Notes: generated from the letters alone by a model not told the origin. A stretch of 64,000 nucleotides of DNA from Adenanthera pavonina (GCA_026686845.1 JAIVEN010000014.1:10712001-10776000); one strand, 5' to 3'. Counted from the stretch's first letter, positions 1-11,983 are shown. A program made the numbers and translations.

Positions 1-1652
1 TGGATATCTTGGCTTTAGAGATAGTATATACCTTCTTTTAATATATATATATATATATATATAAAGAAAAAGAGAGTTTGTGTGGTTAAGGAAAAAAATA
101 TGTGTACGAGAAAAGAAAAAGTGTGTGCAGTAAAAAAAAAAGAGAGAAAAAAATATACAAATATATATGAAAATATAGGTAAGAGCCCTCAATTTTCCTC
201 TTTGCATTTATACTTCGAGTAGTAATGTCATGAATATTTAGGTATCAATTAGCAAATTATAAGTGATAAAATCATCATATATGCTGTTGTTTTGAAGTTG
301 ATTTTGAAAAATAAAAATACATGTAGCAGTTCTACAGTAAATTATTTTTTAATATTATTTCAAGTTTAAAAGAAAAAAAAGAAAGAATTTAATTGCTAAA
401 AAAAAAAGAGGGCATTCTCAAATTGCATTTTTTATCTCATAATTTGAAATAAGGAAACAAAACTAATTTTAACAAAAATTATTCATTTTTCTCCAAACTT
501 TTATCCTTTTCACTTATCTGCCTTGAGTGGTAACACTGTGGGTATTTAGCTATTGATCAGCAACTTGTGAATGATAAAGTACCACATATGCGAATTATTT
601 CCTTTTTGGAAATTTATATAATAATCATATTTTAAATTCTTCTTAATACTTTTCTTTTAAATAAATAAATATGTGTTGAGGAGATCCTATTTATTTCCAT
701 AATAAAAAAGAAAGAAAAAATAATTCATTCAAAATTATTTGTTTCCCTTCAAACCTTTTTTATTCTTTACGCCTATCTGCCACGAGTGCTATCACTGTGA
801 ATATTTAGGTATCCATGAGCAGATTATGAATGATAAAGTCACCACATGAGTTAATTGATTTTATTTTGTAAAAATAAAATTCTTTTCAAATTTTCCTTTT
901 CAAATTAAAAATGAAAATATTCAAAATCATATATAATTCTAATCATATCTTCTACATTGAGGAAAAACATATATTCTCCTTTTTAAGGATTGATTTTTCT
1001 TTAAAAAAATAAAAAAAGAAAAAATGAATTATAAGAGAAAATAATTGAAATTAATTTATCTTTTACAAATTAAAACACACCAACCAATTTTGAAAAATGT
1101 TTTCTTTGTGGAAAGATAAATTATTTTTTATAAACTTGTCTTTTCACCAAATATACATAATAAAAAATATCAACCTAATGATGCACATTTATACTCTGTA
1201 CTACGTCAATTTTGATCCGTATCACAGGGTACGTAGGTGTCAGATGCTGATTCTAGGTCAAGTTCGCTATTGTAAATAAATAATATTTTTTCTTATTTTA
1301 TTTTTCCTAACTTCTCATATTTTCATTTTATTCTTTAGGTTCAATTTTACATTTTCTCTTATTTTTATATTTATCTTTGCATGTGAATGGTTAAAGGGCA
1401 ACCAAAATAATCTTTAAAAGCCATAAAAATTGCATGATCAATTTAAAATAACCATTCTTAGGAAAGGAATGGGTGTTATGGAGGTGCTAACATCTTTTTT
1501 ACTCACAATTATACTCCTGAATCTAACTCTAATTCGCAGACCATTATTTTTCTCTTTATTTAGTTTTCCAAAATTGACTACCGTCGTGAAGGCCGATTTC
1601 TCCTTTTTCTTTCATTTTTCACACATTTTACGTTACATTTTCAGATGTGACA
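1..1652 (-). mobile_element. Truncated long LTR-like unit, copy A (left edge)
   Basis: This is AT-rich DNA whose right part is the reverse complement, diverged, of the start of the LTR-like unit at 18402-22665. It ends at 1646-1652 in TGTGACA, matching the TGTCACA start of the other copy read backwards. Matching blocks include a tract with an 'actctaattcgcagacc' core near 1510-1545, the block at 1195-1265, and three diverged modules near 210-290, 517-597 and 771-855. Each module reads roughly 'gagtggtaacactgtg...gaatgataaagtcaccaca'. The other end lies outside the window, so neither completeness nor a target duplication can be checked. The short open frames inside look like chance. An AT microsatellite lies at 41-62. 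Confidence 0.75.
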
Positions 1653-1898
1653 GGCTGCCATTGTTTTTGTTTAAATGGTTTTTTCTTGGCCAATAAAAAA
1701 TAGTTAACGTGTACACATGATTGATACATGCATACGTACATAGACACACATAACATTTTAGTTAGTTTGATTTTTTTTTATTTCTAATTTTTATTATAAA
1801 CAATTTTTAAAATAATTTTATAACTTGAGGAAAGTCATTGGATGATTACGTAACAAATTAAATATAATCAATATTGACCAAAAAAACAAATTAAGTAT

Positions 1899-2357
1899 TG
1901 CTCCGTCAAAAGACCGAGAGACTATTCCTCCTTTTCGTGTGCGGTGCTCTCGTCCTCTTATGCTTATCTTTTTTCCCCCTTTTATTGACCTGCTTCTGAC
2001 CGTTAAGGTTTTACCATCTTCTCCCTGTAATCCCTAATTTATCGGGATATTTTATAAATGATCATCATGGAGTATCGCGCTCTTTTTGCATGATCCCTGA
2101 TTTTTCGTCTTGCAGTTATGATTCCATAACTATTCTCATAACTGTTACTCCTAGCCGGGTGTTTTTGAGGTAAAACAGTTTTCGTGGAGAAACCCGTATA
2201 TGGCCGAGATATTGTTCAGTCGGACGATCATTTGGCTATACGATTACTCGGCATCCGAATTATAGCTCGGTGTATATGAGCCCGGAAAGCGAGACTTCAA
2301 AGGGGCGTCTATCCACCTCGGACTTGTAATCTCGGCACACTTGTTTTGGCCCGCACA
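1899..2357 (-). repeat. 3' LTR of the Tat element (459 bp)
   Basis: Near-identical to 15736-16247. On the plus strand it begins TGCTCCGTC and ends GCCCGCACA, so its termini are TG and CA. I counted about eight single-base differences from the other LTR, all transitions, plus short indels and one block of about 52 bp present only in the right copy. The missing block is bounded by CTCGG repeats, so loss by slippage or recombination is likely. Confidence 0.92.
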
Positions 2358-2370
2358 CTAGCCCCCCAAG
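2358..2370 (-). other. Polypurine tract of the Tat element (probable)
   Basis: Read on the minus strand the tract is CTTGGGGGGCTAG, directly next to the 3' LTR, where plus-strand priming takes place in LTR retrotransposons. The run of six G and the position fit; the trailing CTAG makes it an imperfect tract. Confidence 0.55.
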
Positions 2371-2819
2371 CCTCGAGTCCAATTTGGACGAGAGGGCTCT
2401 GAATCACGTGACCGACTAAAGACTGATTTTTTGAATTTGAATCGTTCCAGTCCCCTAGGACTTCCAGGACCTTCCCAGAGGCTCTTTGACGTTTCGGTTT
2501 CTGAAATAGTTATGCACCTACGCGTACGGCTGCACGCGACATTACTTAATGCTGCGTCCTTTCGTCAGCCGAAGCACGTCCCCCAATGGTGACGATTGAC
2601 TCCCTAAAGTCATGATTAATTTGCTCGTTTCGAGGAGGAGTTTTCACTATATACGTGTAAGACTTGGGTGCTCATCCTTTTACTTCAATCTGCATTTGCT
2701 TTTCTTCATCGTCTTTGGCCTCCTTTTCCTTGCCCCTTTTGTCATTTTCTTAGGTACGCCCTCTTCTGTTTTTCCCCGTTTTCTCAATTACGCACTATTC
2801 CATATCTTTCCCAACCATC

Positions 2820-4351
2820 ATGAGTTCAAACCAAGGATCTAAGGCATCGGCTGGGTCGTCCTCTCATCGAATCTTAGTTGAGAGGGAGGTTATGGGCATC
2901 GGGGAAGAACCTTCACTGTCAAACCCTTCCTTTCCTAGCACGGAGTTGCATTTTTGTCTGGCCGACCTTCCGGCTGAAAGGGAAGCTTCATCTTTGGCTA
3001 CTGTCGTGCAGGTGGCTGTACAAAAGCCACGAAAAGTTGTCTTAAGAGTTCAGAGAGACCCAATCCCCGACATTCAACTTCCGGGATATTATTGGGTGAA
3101 AGGAGAAGTTGGATCCTACCACTCTAGATTTCGGACTGCCGAATCAATTGTGGAACTGAGGAAGTCGATCTCTCTGACTAGCACACGAACAGAGGAGGCC
3201 GTGATTGCCGAGCCGTGTGCTGAAGATGAGCATGTTTTCCTGTCAGCGTTGTCGGTGCAAGCACATTTTACATATATGTATAAGACATTATTCGAGTCAC
3301 TGGGAGTTGGCCTTCCTTTCTCAGACTTCGAGAGCGCTGTTTTAAAGGCACTGAACGTCGCTCCAACTCAGCTTCATCCCAATAGCTGGGCGTTTCTGAA
3401 GGCTTTCGAGGTCTTATGTAAAAAATTAAACATGACACCGACCGCTCCGAAATTTCTCTACTACTACCAGATCCGATTTGGAGATAAGATCGGCTAGATC
3501 TCCCTTAGTGGTATGAATAGGAGGGGGATAATCGGTCCTTATACCTCGTCATACAAAGACTTCAAAGGAAGTTTCTTCAGGGTGCACCCAGCCGAGGGTT
3601 ACTCGGAAATGTTCTTCGATGAGGGGGGCGACCCAGGTTTCCTCTATACTGGACTCGAACTCCCATCAAGTTCCAGTCTTGGTGTTATGAGGCTATGTCA
3701 ACATCCAAAAAGGCAGATGTCGACAAGTTGAATAAATCACCTCGCCCCCTGAACTGCAAAATCTTACTTAGGCTCTCTTACTCTTCAACCCCCAATAAAG
3801 ATTTTAAGCGTGAGTGCCGATTTTCTTTTGTCTTTTGCTGCCATACTTGTTTCAGCTTTTAATATACATTTTCCATTTTACAGTGGTGATGGGGAAGTTC
3901 AATTGGCGTTCAATAAAGAACATGGCTCCATCAGCAGGACCTATCACCGAGAATCTGCGGGCTCACCCTAATAAAGAGGAGAGAGAGCGTGCCGAGGTAA
4001 TGGCGACAACTGAGGTTGTTGAGATTCACTCTTCTTCACGAAGCCCCCCGAGCAAACGTGCTCGACTTCCAACCATCGACGAGGAGCTTGTATCTTCGGT
4101 TCGTCGATCTCCCCTACCGTCTCCCGTTAGACGCTCGCCTTCGAGCATTGATTCAAACATTGCCAAGTTTTTCGGGAGTGGCATCCAGGAAGTCGGGGAC
4201 AAGGAAATTTTGCAGCGATTTGGTCCCAAGGCTGTTTTGGAATCCATGTCAGCTATATGCCAGCGCGCCGTGACCATGGCCTTGCTCTGTGGGGAGGAAT
4301 TTGAGGAGAGCGAACGTAGTCTAAAAGCTGTTAAGGCCGAGCTTCTGGAAG
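2820..4351 (+). pseudogene. Antisense extra gene (aORF) of the Tat element, 5' part; Transposase_28-like domain
   Basis: This gene runs opposite to gag-pol. The ATG at 2820 opens a frame whose residues about 135-225 match the plant 'putative gypsy type transposon' family (Pfam Transposase_28): an LGVGLPFSDFE stretch, then LNVAPTQLHPNSWAF, then FEVLCKKL. The frame meets a TAG at 3495-3497 where the family has a Trp, then continues in the same frame through SYKDFKGSFFRV. A frameshift lies before about 3700. An intron is likely at about 3808-3884 (GTGAGT donor, TTTTACAG acceptor). The next exon encodes a basic, Ser/Pro-rich stretch and stops at the hAT insertion; the gene resumes at 9593. Antisense genes of this kind are known in Tat retrotransposons, and their role is unknown. 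It is broken here by the stop, the frameshift and the insertion. Confidence 0.82.
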
Positions 4352-4510
4352 TAGGGGTGAGTAATCGGTCGGTTCGGTTTGGTTCGGTTGAAAACCGAAA
4401 AAACTGAAAACCGAATTAACATAGAATATATAACCGAACCTAACCGAACAAACTGAAAAAACCGAACCGAAATATTTCGGTTCTGTTCGATTCAGCTTTT
4501 TCGGTTTGGG
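4352..4510. repeat. Left subterminal repeat region of the hAT element
   Basis: Dense direct and inverted copies of CGGTTCGG, CCGAACC and AAAACCG. In hAT elements such subterminal motifs bind the transposase; that use here is inferred from the family. Confidence 0.75.
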
Positions 4511-5690
4511 CCTTTAATGGGCCTTTGCTGGAACAAAAATTGTAAACTGAACTGAAAGTGTAAACCTTAATGGACCTTTGTTGTTCTATTGTCACCTTGT
4601 GATTTTTTTTTCCTAAAATATCATCTAAGTACTTTTGAACTTACAAAGATAAAGGATTAAATTTTATATACAATACACCATCACACAGACAATTTACAAA
4701 TATATATAACAGTGCCCTGTTGTCAGAATTACTGAATTATTGATTCAACAGGACATGATAGATAGAATTTTTTTTTGGTATTTGATGGATAGAATAGATA
4801 CACAACTACAAAATATGGGCGACTTTTGATATAAAGCAATACAAACTTGCAAGTTATAATGTAAAATATGGTAAGAAACTAAAATTGGAACAAATACTTA
4901 AAATCAAAATAAATGAATAATTGGATAAATGGAATGAAAAACCTATTACAGCAAAATAGAGGAGTACTAGGATTAGGATTAGCAAATAGACATGTTAGAA
5001 CTTATGTATTAGTTTAACTAAAAAGCCCTTTGTTTCATGATTTTCTTTTAAAATTGATTTCTAATTCTAACTACTCTTGTAAATTCATTAAACTCAAACC
5101 GAAGTAATCTAAGAAGATGCCCATTTCATGAACCTATAAAATGGAAACAAAGTATAGAACTCCACTGAAATGTTCTGAAGTTGTGCCTAGTGACAATAAG
5201 TTTAGCTACTAAATACTAATATGCATAGTTTAATACAACAATGCATTGTTCTAGGATCCTAAACAGCAAAACCAAAATCTATTTTTCACCATTTTAATGT
5301 CATGTGGGAATCTAATCCAAAAACTAATGCAGCTTAAATCTATTTAAAACTAATAAACTTCATCTTAACCATCAAGACAAAGGGACAAGATGGATCATTC
5401 ATATATTCAAATCAAGTGAAATCATGCAACCAGTCAACAACAATATCTTGCATACAAACAAACTCAAATATAATTTGATTAGATCAGTCTTTATCCTCCA
5501 ACAATGCAACACCAGAGCATAATTAACAACATTATAACAAGGTACCGAAGGATTTTGCCAACCTCCAAGGTTCAACCTACATTTAAAAAAAAAAGATCAA
5601 GTAACCAACCATATCAACATGTATTAATCAATAATAAAATTATATGGAGATGAAAAAATTAATTTACCTCAATAAGACAATAGCAACAAC
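4511..5690. other. hAT internal non-coding DNA downstream of the transposase gene
   Basis: AT-rich sequence with no open frame of note. It lies 3' of the transposase stop and would hold the 3' UTR and the spacer to the terminal repeats. Confidence 0.6.
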
Positions 5691-7883
5691 CTATGATATG
5701 TCAACAATTGATTCCAAAGCAATCTTTTGAAAATCTACATGTAAATAAAAGTAAAATTATATTGATAACTTATAAGAAAATCAATTTTTAACAATAAAAT
5801 TAATATATGTGAAGATAAAAAAAGAAAAATTACCTTTCTCTATCTGTTGAACATCATCCAAATATTCTTCTACTTCAATTGGAATACAATGTCGAAGCCA
5901 ATCTTGAGCACAAATAAGAGATTGCACAATCTTAGGAGTCAAAGAACTTCTAAATGCATCAAGAACCCGTCCTCCAGTACTGAATGTAGACTCAGAGGCA
6001 ACTATAGAAATTGGGATAGTTAAAACATCCTTGGCCAAACATGAAAGAATAGGGAATCTAGGGCTGTTTAACTTCCACCAATTCAAAATGTTAAAATCAT
6101 CTCTATCCATCTCAATTTCTTCATTTAAATATCTTTCAACTTCTGTTCTACTAGTTCTTCCACCAAGGCGCTCAGTCATGAATTTTTTCTTCTCCGACTC
6201 AAGCAATTTCCTCACCTTTGTAGCAGGGTCATCATTATCAACTTCAGCTTCTAAGTCAGCCAAAAGTTGCTCCTTTTCAGTTTTAGAAGGAGAAATCATC
6301 TCTTTGTAATCATTATACAAAGAAAATAACACATCCTTCACCTGCATCCCTAATTGTTTACCAACTTCACCAACATACATTTTGCAAAGTGCATACTGCA
6401 CCCACTCCAATTTATATCGAGGATCAAGAATAGCAGCAACATAAATAAGTTAGTTCATCTTGGAAGGATCTCCCCAATATTTGTCATATTTCTCTTTCAT
6501 TTTATCAACCATTACTGCTAACTCCCAATCATCACTCTTTTTCCACTCATCCAATAAGCGATATAACATATAAATTTCATGGAAAAAGGTATTGGATGTC
6601 ACATATAAAGAACCAGAAATACGCAATGTCAACTCATAAAAATGACTCAAAAGCATCATCATCTTCCTAATATTGACTCAATCATCAGCAGTAGGTACCC
6701 CATCCCCACATTCAAGATCAATTTGAAAGTAAGGATCTTTATCCTCAAACCTCTTGAAGGCGGCTTCAAATTTTTGGGCTGTCTCCAACATTAAATAGGT
6801 AGAATTCCACCTAGTAGAGACATCCAAACTCAATAATTGCTTATTTTGAATCTTTTCATCATCACAACTCTCTTTAAACTTTCTCATCCTAAGGGGGGAT
6901 TGCCTAACAAAACGAACCGCCTCTCTAACTTTTTTAATTGAACTTCCAACTTCTTTCAGCCCATCAACAACAATTAAATTGATTATATGAGCAACACATC
7001 TCATATGTAGGAACTTGCATTTCATAATAGAACGACCCCAATTGGAAATTTTTTCTTTCAAATACATAACAGTGACATCATTAGAACTTGCATTGTCCAC
7101 TGTGACGGTAAATACCCTATCAATTCCCCACTCAAGCAAACATTTTTCAATTTCTATTCCAATCTCTCTCCCCTTGTGACTAGAAATTGGAATGAAATTT
7201 AAAATCCTCTTGTTCAATTTCCAATTATCATCTATAAAATGCACTGTAATACACATGTAATTAATCCTTTGAATGGATGTCCAAGTGTCTGTAGTGAGGC
7301 AAACCATTTGTTTCTTATTAACTAGATAATCCTTGAATTTAATCTTTTCATCCATATAAATTCCAAAACAATCACAGGACACAGTCCATCTAGAAGGAAT
7401 CTTAAATCTAGGTTGAGCAACAGACATTAACCGCTTAAACCCCAGCCCCTCAACAAATTTGAAAGGCAACTCATCAGTAATGATCATGCATGCTAAGGCT
7501 TTCCTAGTGGCTTCTTGATCAAATTTCCAACTAGTAAGGACTACATCATCATGTGCAATAAAATTCAAGTGTGATTGTCTAGGTTCTTCAGGAGGAGGCC
7601 GTTTCTTACATACAATCATATGATTTTTCAGTGAAGTAGTGCCATTCTTTTTTGAATCACCATGAAATTCTCTTTCACAGTAATTGCACTTACCTTTAAC
7701 TTCATTTTTCTCATTGATAAATTTTGTGAAATGATCCCAAACTTCAGATCTTGGCTGCATGAGTTTTCTTTTCCCTTTTTGAGTTGAGGCCTCACTAGAT
7801 GCTTGAACTTGAGGTTGAGTGCTCTCAATAGCATCTCCAGTTGCTCAATTAGTGGCATCCCCAGTTTCACCATAGCATGACAT
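5691..7883 (-). pseudogene. hAT transposase (BED zinc finger, RNase H-like core, C-terminal dimerisation domain), broken by stops
   Basis: A single reading frame from an ATG at 7881-7883 down to 5834, then a small last exon at 5734-5691 (GT donor at 5833-5832, AG acceptor just before 5734), ending in a TAG. The N-terminal part has a BED finger (WDHFTKF, then KCNYC and a TSLKNH motif). The middle has the TDTWTS and TVDNASSND motifs of the RNase H-like core. The C-terminal hAT dimerisation region contains a NWWKLN stretch and SESTFSTGGRVLD. The family makes a cut-and-paste transposase of about 650-700 residues. Three in-frame stops interrupt it: TGA at 7845-7847, TGA at 6678-6680 (replacing a probable Trp) and TAA at 6450-6452. 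No frameshift was needed to read through. It is most like plant RICESLEEPER/DAYSLEEPER-type transposases. Confidence 0.92.
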
Positions 7884-9404
7884 CTAAATACCATAAATTA
7901 AACACAAATATGTTAACATATGAATCAAGATGGCATTATAATAACACATAAAAAATGAGTTTCAAAAAAGGAGAGTGAAAGTATAAAAATTGTGTTTGGT
8001 AGATCATAAATAATTTTGTTGAAAAGAGAATTTTTCATATTTATGGAAAACAGCTTTCTCATTCCCATGACCTTTCCTATTTCCATTTTGTAACAGATCG
8101 ATGAGCCCAAAAAGTTCTGAAATTGGCTATCAAAATTATGAAAACTGAGTTACTGTCAATTTAGTTTACTTTTAATTACCTAAATCGAAATACCTCAACA
8201 GGTTCTATCAAAGTCAATTAGTATTTTGCACCTCAGAAGAACTTGTAGACACTAACCAAATCCCTAGAAGAGTTATGGCAAGATAAGTTATACTGTATTA
8301 ATTGTTTGCTTCTAGTATTTCTTGTGGTGACAAAAAATTCCTATCATAAGTGCATTTGGAGGTTCTGGTTTCCCTTGGCAACTATTTCTGTTTTGATCAG
8401 ATACCGTCCAAACACATACAATTTGAAATAGAACTGGTACATACAAATACAATCATCAAATTTAACTTAGTCGTGCTCGTTTGATCTGATTTTATCTTTT
8501 TTTGGGTGAATAGATTTGATCATAGAGAACGAACCGTGACTTCAGTAGGCAGAGAAGAACGAGATTGGAGCTGTCGTGAGTCCGTGACTTCAATGGATAT
8601 GGATTTAGTAATGAATAATACGATGCCTTCGTGACTCAACCCCAAGGGAGAGGGCTAAAGCTCCTTCCTTTCTTTCCTGGAATCACAGGAGATGCAAAGA
8701 GCTGCTATCATGCTATGCCAAGACCGAGATGCAGATGAGATCAAGATTGAAGCTACTGAGCTATTATGCTAAGCTTCCAACATCGAGATGCAAAGAGCTC
8801 ATAAGCTACTGAGAGTCTGAGAGAAGTGCGAGATTGGATTTGGAGCCACCGACCGTGCCAACTGCCAACACCACGAGTAGAGGAATGTGAGATTGGAGGA
8901 GGAGTGACATAGGAACAAGTAAGTAAGTAACGACCGAAGCTCTTTGAGAGTGAGAGACAAGAAATGAAACCTGGATTCTGGACTGGGAACGAGACAGAGT
9001 GAAGGAGCAATGAGACCGGAGATGAAATCGAGCTCGAGTAGGAGCGAGATGCGGCCACAGACCCACAGTGCAGTGCTTCTATTTCTTGATTTAGGGTTTG
9101 AGGGTGAGGGATTGACAGAGACGGACTGAGGCTGAGGGCGACGAGGACGAGTTCGCAATTTCTCGGACTTCAATCTTCCAAACTCAGAGGCCAGACTTGC
9201 CACGCAGAGTACTACCACTACCAAAGTCCAGAGATGCCTAGACCACTAGAGCAAAGGAACCGAGGGAGTTGGGCCTGGGCTTGGGAGTGGTGTGGACTCA
9301 CTGGACTGTGGAGTGTGGACTATATGCAGTATGTGAAGGATTGGGCTTAGTGAGGATTGAGGCATTAAGCATGTATTTTAAATATATATATATATATATA
9401 TGTA
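7884..9404. other. hAT 5' region upstream of the transposase (promoter and leader, inferred)
   Basis: No credible coding frame. On the minus strand 8500-9350 is rich in CT and reads as the likely leader or promoter side of the transposase gene. Short open frames at 8753-9224 have composition-driven protein sequences and no family likeness. An AT microsatellite lies at 9383-9402. Confidence 0.5.
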
Positions 9405-9592
9405 TATATTTCGGTCGGTTCGGTTAATTTGGTTTTATAACTCCTAAACCGAACCGAACCGAAATAACTGAATATCTTAAAAAAAAAAAAAAACCGATTG
9501 TTCACCTATAACCGAAAAAACCGAACTGAAAAAACCGAAATCAATTTGGTTCGGTTCGGAGATTGGTTTCGGTTCGGTTTTGCTCACCGCTA
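9405..9592. repeat. Right subterminal repeat region of the hAT element
   Basis: Mirror of the left end: many TTCGGTTCGG, AACCGAACCG and AAAAAACCG copies, ending in TTTTGCTCACCGCTA, the inverted counterpart of the left terminus. A run of A lies at 9479-9493. Confidence 0.75.
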
Positions 9593-10025
9593 TCTGGAAG
9601 CAAGCAATGCGAAGGACAAGGCTTCCTCGGAGCTCGCCGATGCTTCAAAGTCTCAAGCAGCTCTCCTTCTGCAAGTGGAGGAGCTGAAAGGATCCCTCGC
9701 TGATGCCGAGATGAAGGTGCAAGCAGTCGAAAAGGAGCGGGATGCCCTGACGACTGAGATTGCTTGGGCAAGGAATGTTGAAGCAGAATCTTCGGCCCTC
9801 ACTGCTAACTTGCAGAAGGATTTGGAACACCCGAGGAAGAGGCAGGCCGAGCTTGAGGCTGACGTTCAGGAAGCCGTGCAACAGATAATGAAAGAGCACG
9901 TAGAGGGCTTCCATAAAGCACTTCATCGTCAGGTGTATCTTTTCCTGCCGAAAATTGAGCTCTCGACATTTGATGTAAATAAAGACATCAAAGATGGTGT
10001 GCTTGTGGATGAGGAGAAATTGTAG
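9593..10025 (+). pseudogene. Antisense extra gene (aORF) of the Tat element, 3' part (coiled coil)
   Basis: This is the continuation of the gene begun at 2820, after the hAT insertion. From the target duplication on, the frame reads LEASNAKDKAS and then a long heptad-rich stretch with many Glu, Lys, Ala and Leu (about residues 5-100 of this part), consistent with a coiled coil. A short acidic tail ends in DEEKL and a TAG. The coding frame runs straight on from the frame before the insertion at 4351, allowing for the 8-bp duplication. Coiled-coil tails after the Transposase_28-like domain are common in this protein group. Confidence 0.8.
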
Positions 10026-10139
10026 GACACTAAAAAGGGGAATGTTCCTACTGCTGCGGACTGTTCACCTCCTTGATTGTCTATTTCTTTTCTTTACTTT
10101 GACGTCTTGTTCAGATTTATTTTTAGTCAATGATAAACA

Positions 10140-10510
10140 GTCTTACTTTACTTCTCGGTTCCTAACGACCTGACTGCGTTCAATCTTTTGGACTAAGTTT
10201 AACATAATCTCTCAGTTCGATCTCGACTAAGATTTAATTCAGCCTTTCGATTCATACTTGACCGAATTTTTAACAAATTTTTGGTTCAAACTTGACCAAA
10301 TTTAATTCGAGTACTCGGTTCATACTTGACCAAATTTTTAACAAATTTTTGGTTCAAACTTGACCAAATTTAATTCGAGTGCTCGGTTCATACTTGACCG
10401 AATTTTAATTTAACACCTCGGTTCATACTTGACTGAATTTTATCCACCTCCCCGGTTTATACTTGACCGAGATTTAATTATGTTTCTCTCAGTTCACACT
10501 TGACCAAGGT
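10140..10510 (+). repeat. Tandem repeat array between the convergent aORF and gag-pol ends
   Basis: Roughly ten diverged copies of a short unit around 'cggttcatacttgaccgaattt', alternating with variants such as 'ttggttcaaacttgaccaaattt'. Two copies of a longer 60-70-bp composite unit are seen at about 10250-10390. It occupies the region where Tat/Ogre-group elements are known to carry short tandem arrays that can seed satellites. Confidence 0.85.
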
Positions 10511-10663
10511 TAATGAATGTAATCATGACAAAGAATTTCTTCTGTTGAAGTAGGTAGGCGTGCCTCGTTAAAACCTTCTTGGCCAAAACCCTTTTTCGCA
10601 TATTATTTGGGACAAAAGGCCGAGTTAGGAAAAAGAGTACATCGCCCCCCTTGTATACATCAA

Positions 10664-11983
10664 CTAACTGAAATAATTTTTGATGTGGGAGGCATTCCAT
10701 GTTCTAGGGATTGCTTCTCCTGACAGCTTTTCTAATCTATATGCTCCATTGCCCAACGCTTCAGTAACTCGGTAAGGCCCTTCCCAATTTGCAGCTAGTT
10801 TTCCCTCGCCGATGTTCTTCCTTGCTTCGCTCTGCTTTCTCCAAACGAGATCTCCGCCAACAAAACTCCTTGGCTTAAGCCGAGAATTATAATGCTGAGC
10901 CACTCTTTGCTTACAAGCTTCTTCTTGTATACGTGCATTTTCCCTGACCTCCTCAGATAGATCTAGTTCAACTTCTATGTTTTCCTGGTTTATATGTTGA
11001 TTGGGGGGTATTCGCCTAAAGGACGGCTCTCCCACTTCCACAGGGATCATTGCGCCAGTTCCAAAAGTCAACCTAAACGGGGTTTCCTTGGTGCTTGACT
11101 GAGGCGTGCAACGATAGGCCCAGAGGATGCTTGGTAATTCCTCGGCCCAGGCCCCCTTCGCTCTTCCCAATCTCTTCTTGAGTTCTCTGAGGATAACCTT
11201 GTTCGCCGCTTCTGCCTGTCCATTTGTTTGGGGATGTTCGACTGAAGACACTCGATGCTTGATACCGAGTTGTTCATAGAATTGCTTTAGGTTTCCATCA
11301 ACAAACTGCCTCCCATTATCAGTAACCACCGAGTGAGGAATCCCATACCGACAGACAATATTCCTCCATACGAATTTCTATATTTGCTGTGCCGTGATCT
11401 TAGCTAACGATTCTGCCTCAATCCATTTAGTGAAGTAGTCTATGCCAACTAGTAAGAACTTGACCTGCCCTTTACCCATCGGGAAAGGTCCGAGAATATC
11501 CATTCCCCACACCATGAATGGCCATGGAGACGTCAGTGTGTGCAATTCTTCCGGTAGTGCATGGCATAGATTGCCAAACCTTTGACACTCATTACACTTC
11601 TTACTATACTCGGTGCAATCAGCTCGCATAGTGGGCTAATAATAGCCGGCCCGGATTACTCTCGCTGCCATAGATCTTCCACCCGTATGCATCCCACATA
11701 CTCCTTCATGGATTTCGCTCATAACATACTTCGCTTGTTCGGGAGTGAGGCATTTTAAGAGGGGGGTTGAGAATCCTCGCTTGTATAAGTCTCCTCCCAT
11801 TATTATGTAATGGGAGGACTTCATCTTTAGTCTCATTACTTCGTTCTGGTCGTTGGGTAAAATCCCTTCAGGTAGATAGTTCCAAATAGGGGTCATCCAG
11901 TCCTGGTCCGGGCTACTTCCGACCATAACCTTCTCAAGATCAACACTGGGCTGATATATTGTCTCCCTGATGATCGTCTCATG
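10664..11983 (-). pseudogene. Tat pol: integrase
   Basis: Same frame as the domains upstream, interrupted by TAG stops at 11636-11638 and 11378-11380. The N-terminal HHCC zinc site can be traced as H and H in EIHEGVCGMHTGG and C and C in CTEYSKKCNEC. The DDE core has its first Asp in WGMDILGPFP, the second in VVTDNGRQF, and Glu in GQAEAANKVI. The C-terminal part, ending at 10664 with SHIKNYFS, includes a chromatin-side region with DLVWRKQSEARKN. Integrases insert the element cDNA and give the 5-bp target duplication seen here. Confidence 0.88.

Larger units (their letters stand above)
4344..9600 (-). mobile_element. hAT-superfamily DNA transposon with 8-bp target duplication
   Basis: The element spans 4352-9592 (5241 bp). 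Perfect 8-bp duplications TCTGGAAG lie at 4344-4351 and 9593-9600. The terminal inverted repeats begin TAGGGGTGAG on the left and TAGCGGTGAG on the right read inward, typical of plant hAT elements. Both ends are rich in CGGTT/AACCG motifs. One transposase gene runs on the minus strand and carries three in-frame stops, so the copy cannot make its own full-length enzyme. It landed in the coiled-coil part of the Tat antisense gene and is therefore younger than the Tat insertion. Confidence 0.96.

Noticed and set aside
8753..9224. Minus-strand frames in the hAT 5' region
   Set aside because: Overlapping frames of the same CT-rich DNA; more likely leader or promoter of the transposase gene.
10140..10510. 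CRISPR-like array
   Set aside because: Repeats are degenerate, directly adjacent without unique spacers, and the DNA is plant nuclear.
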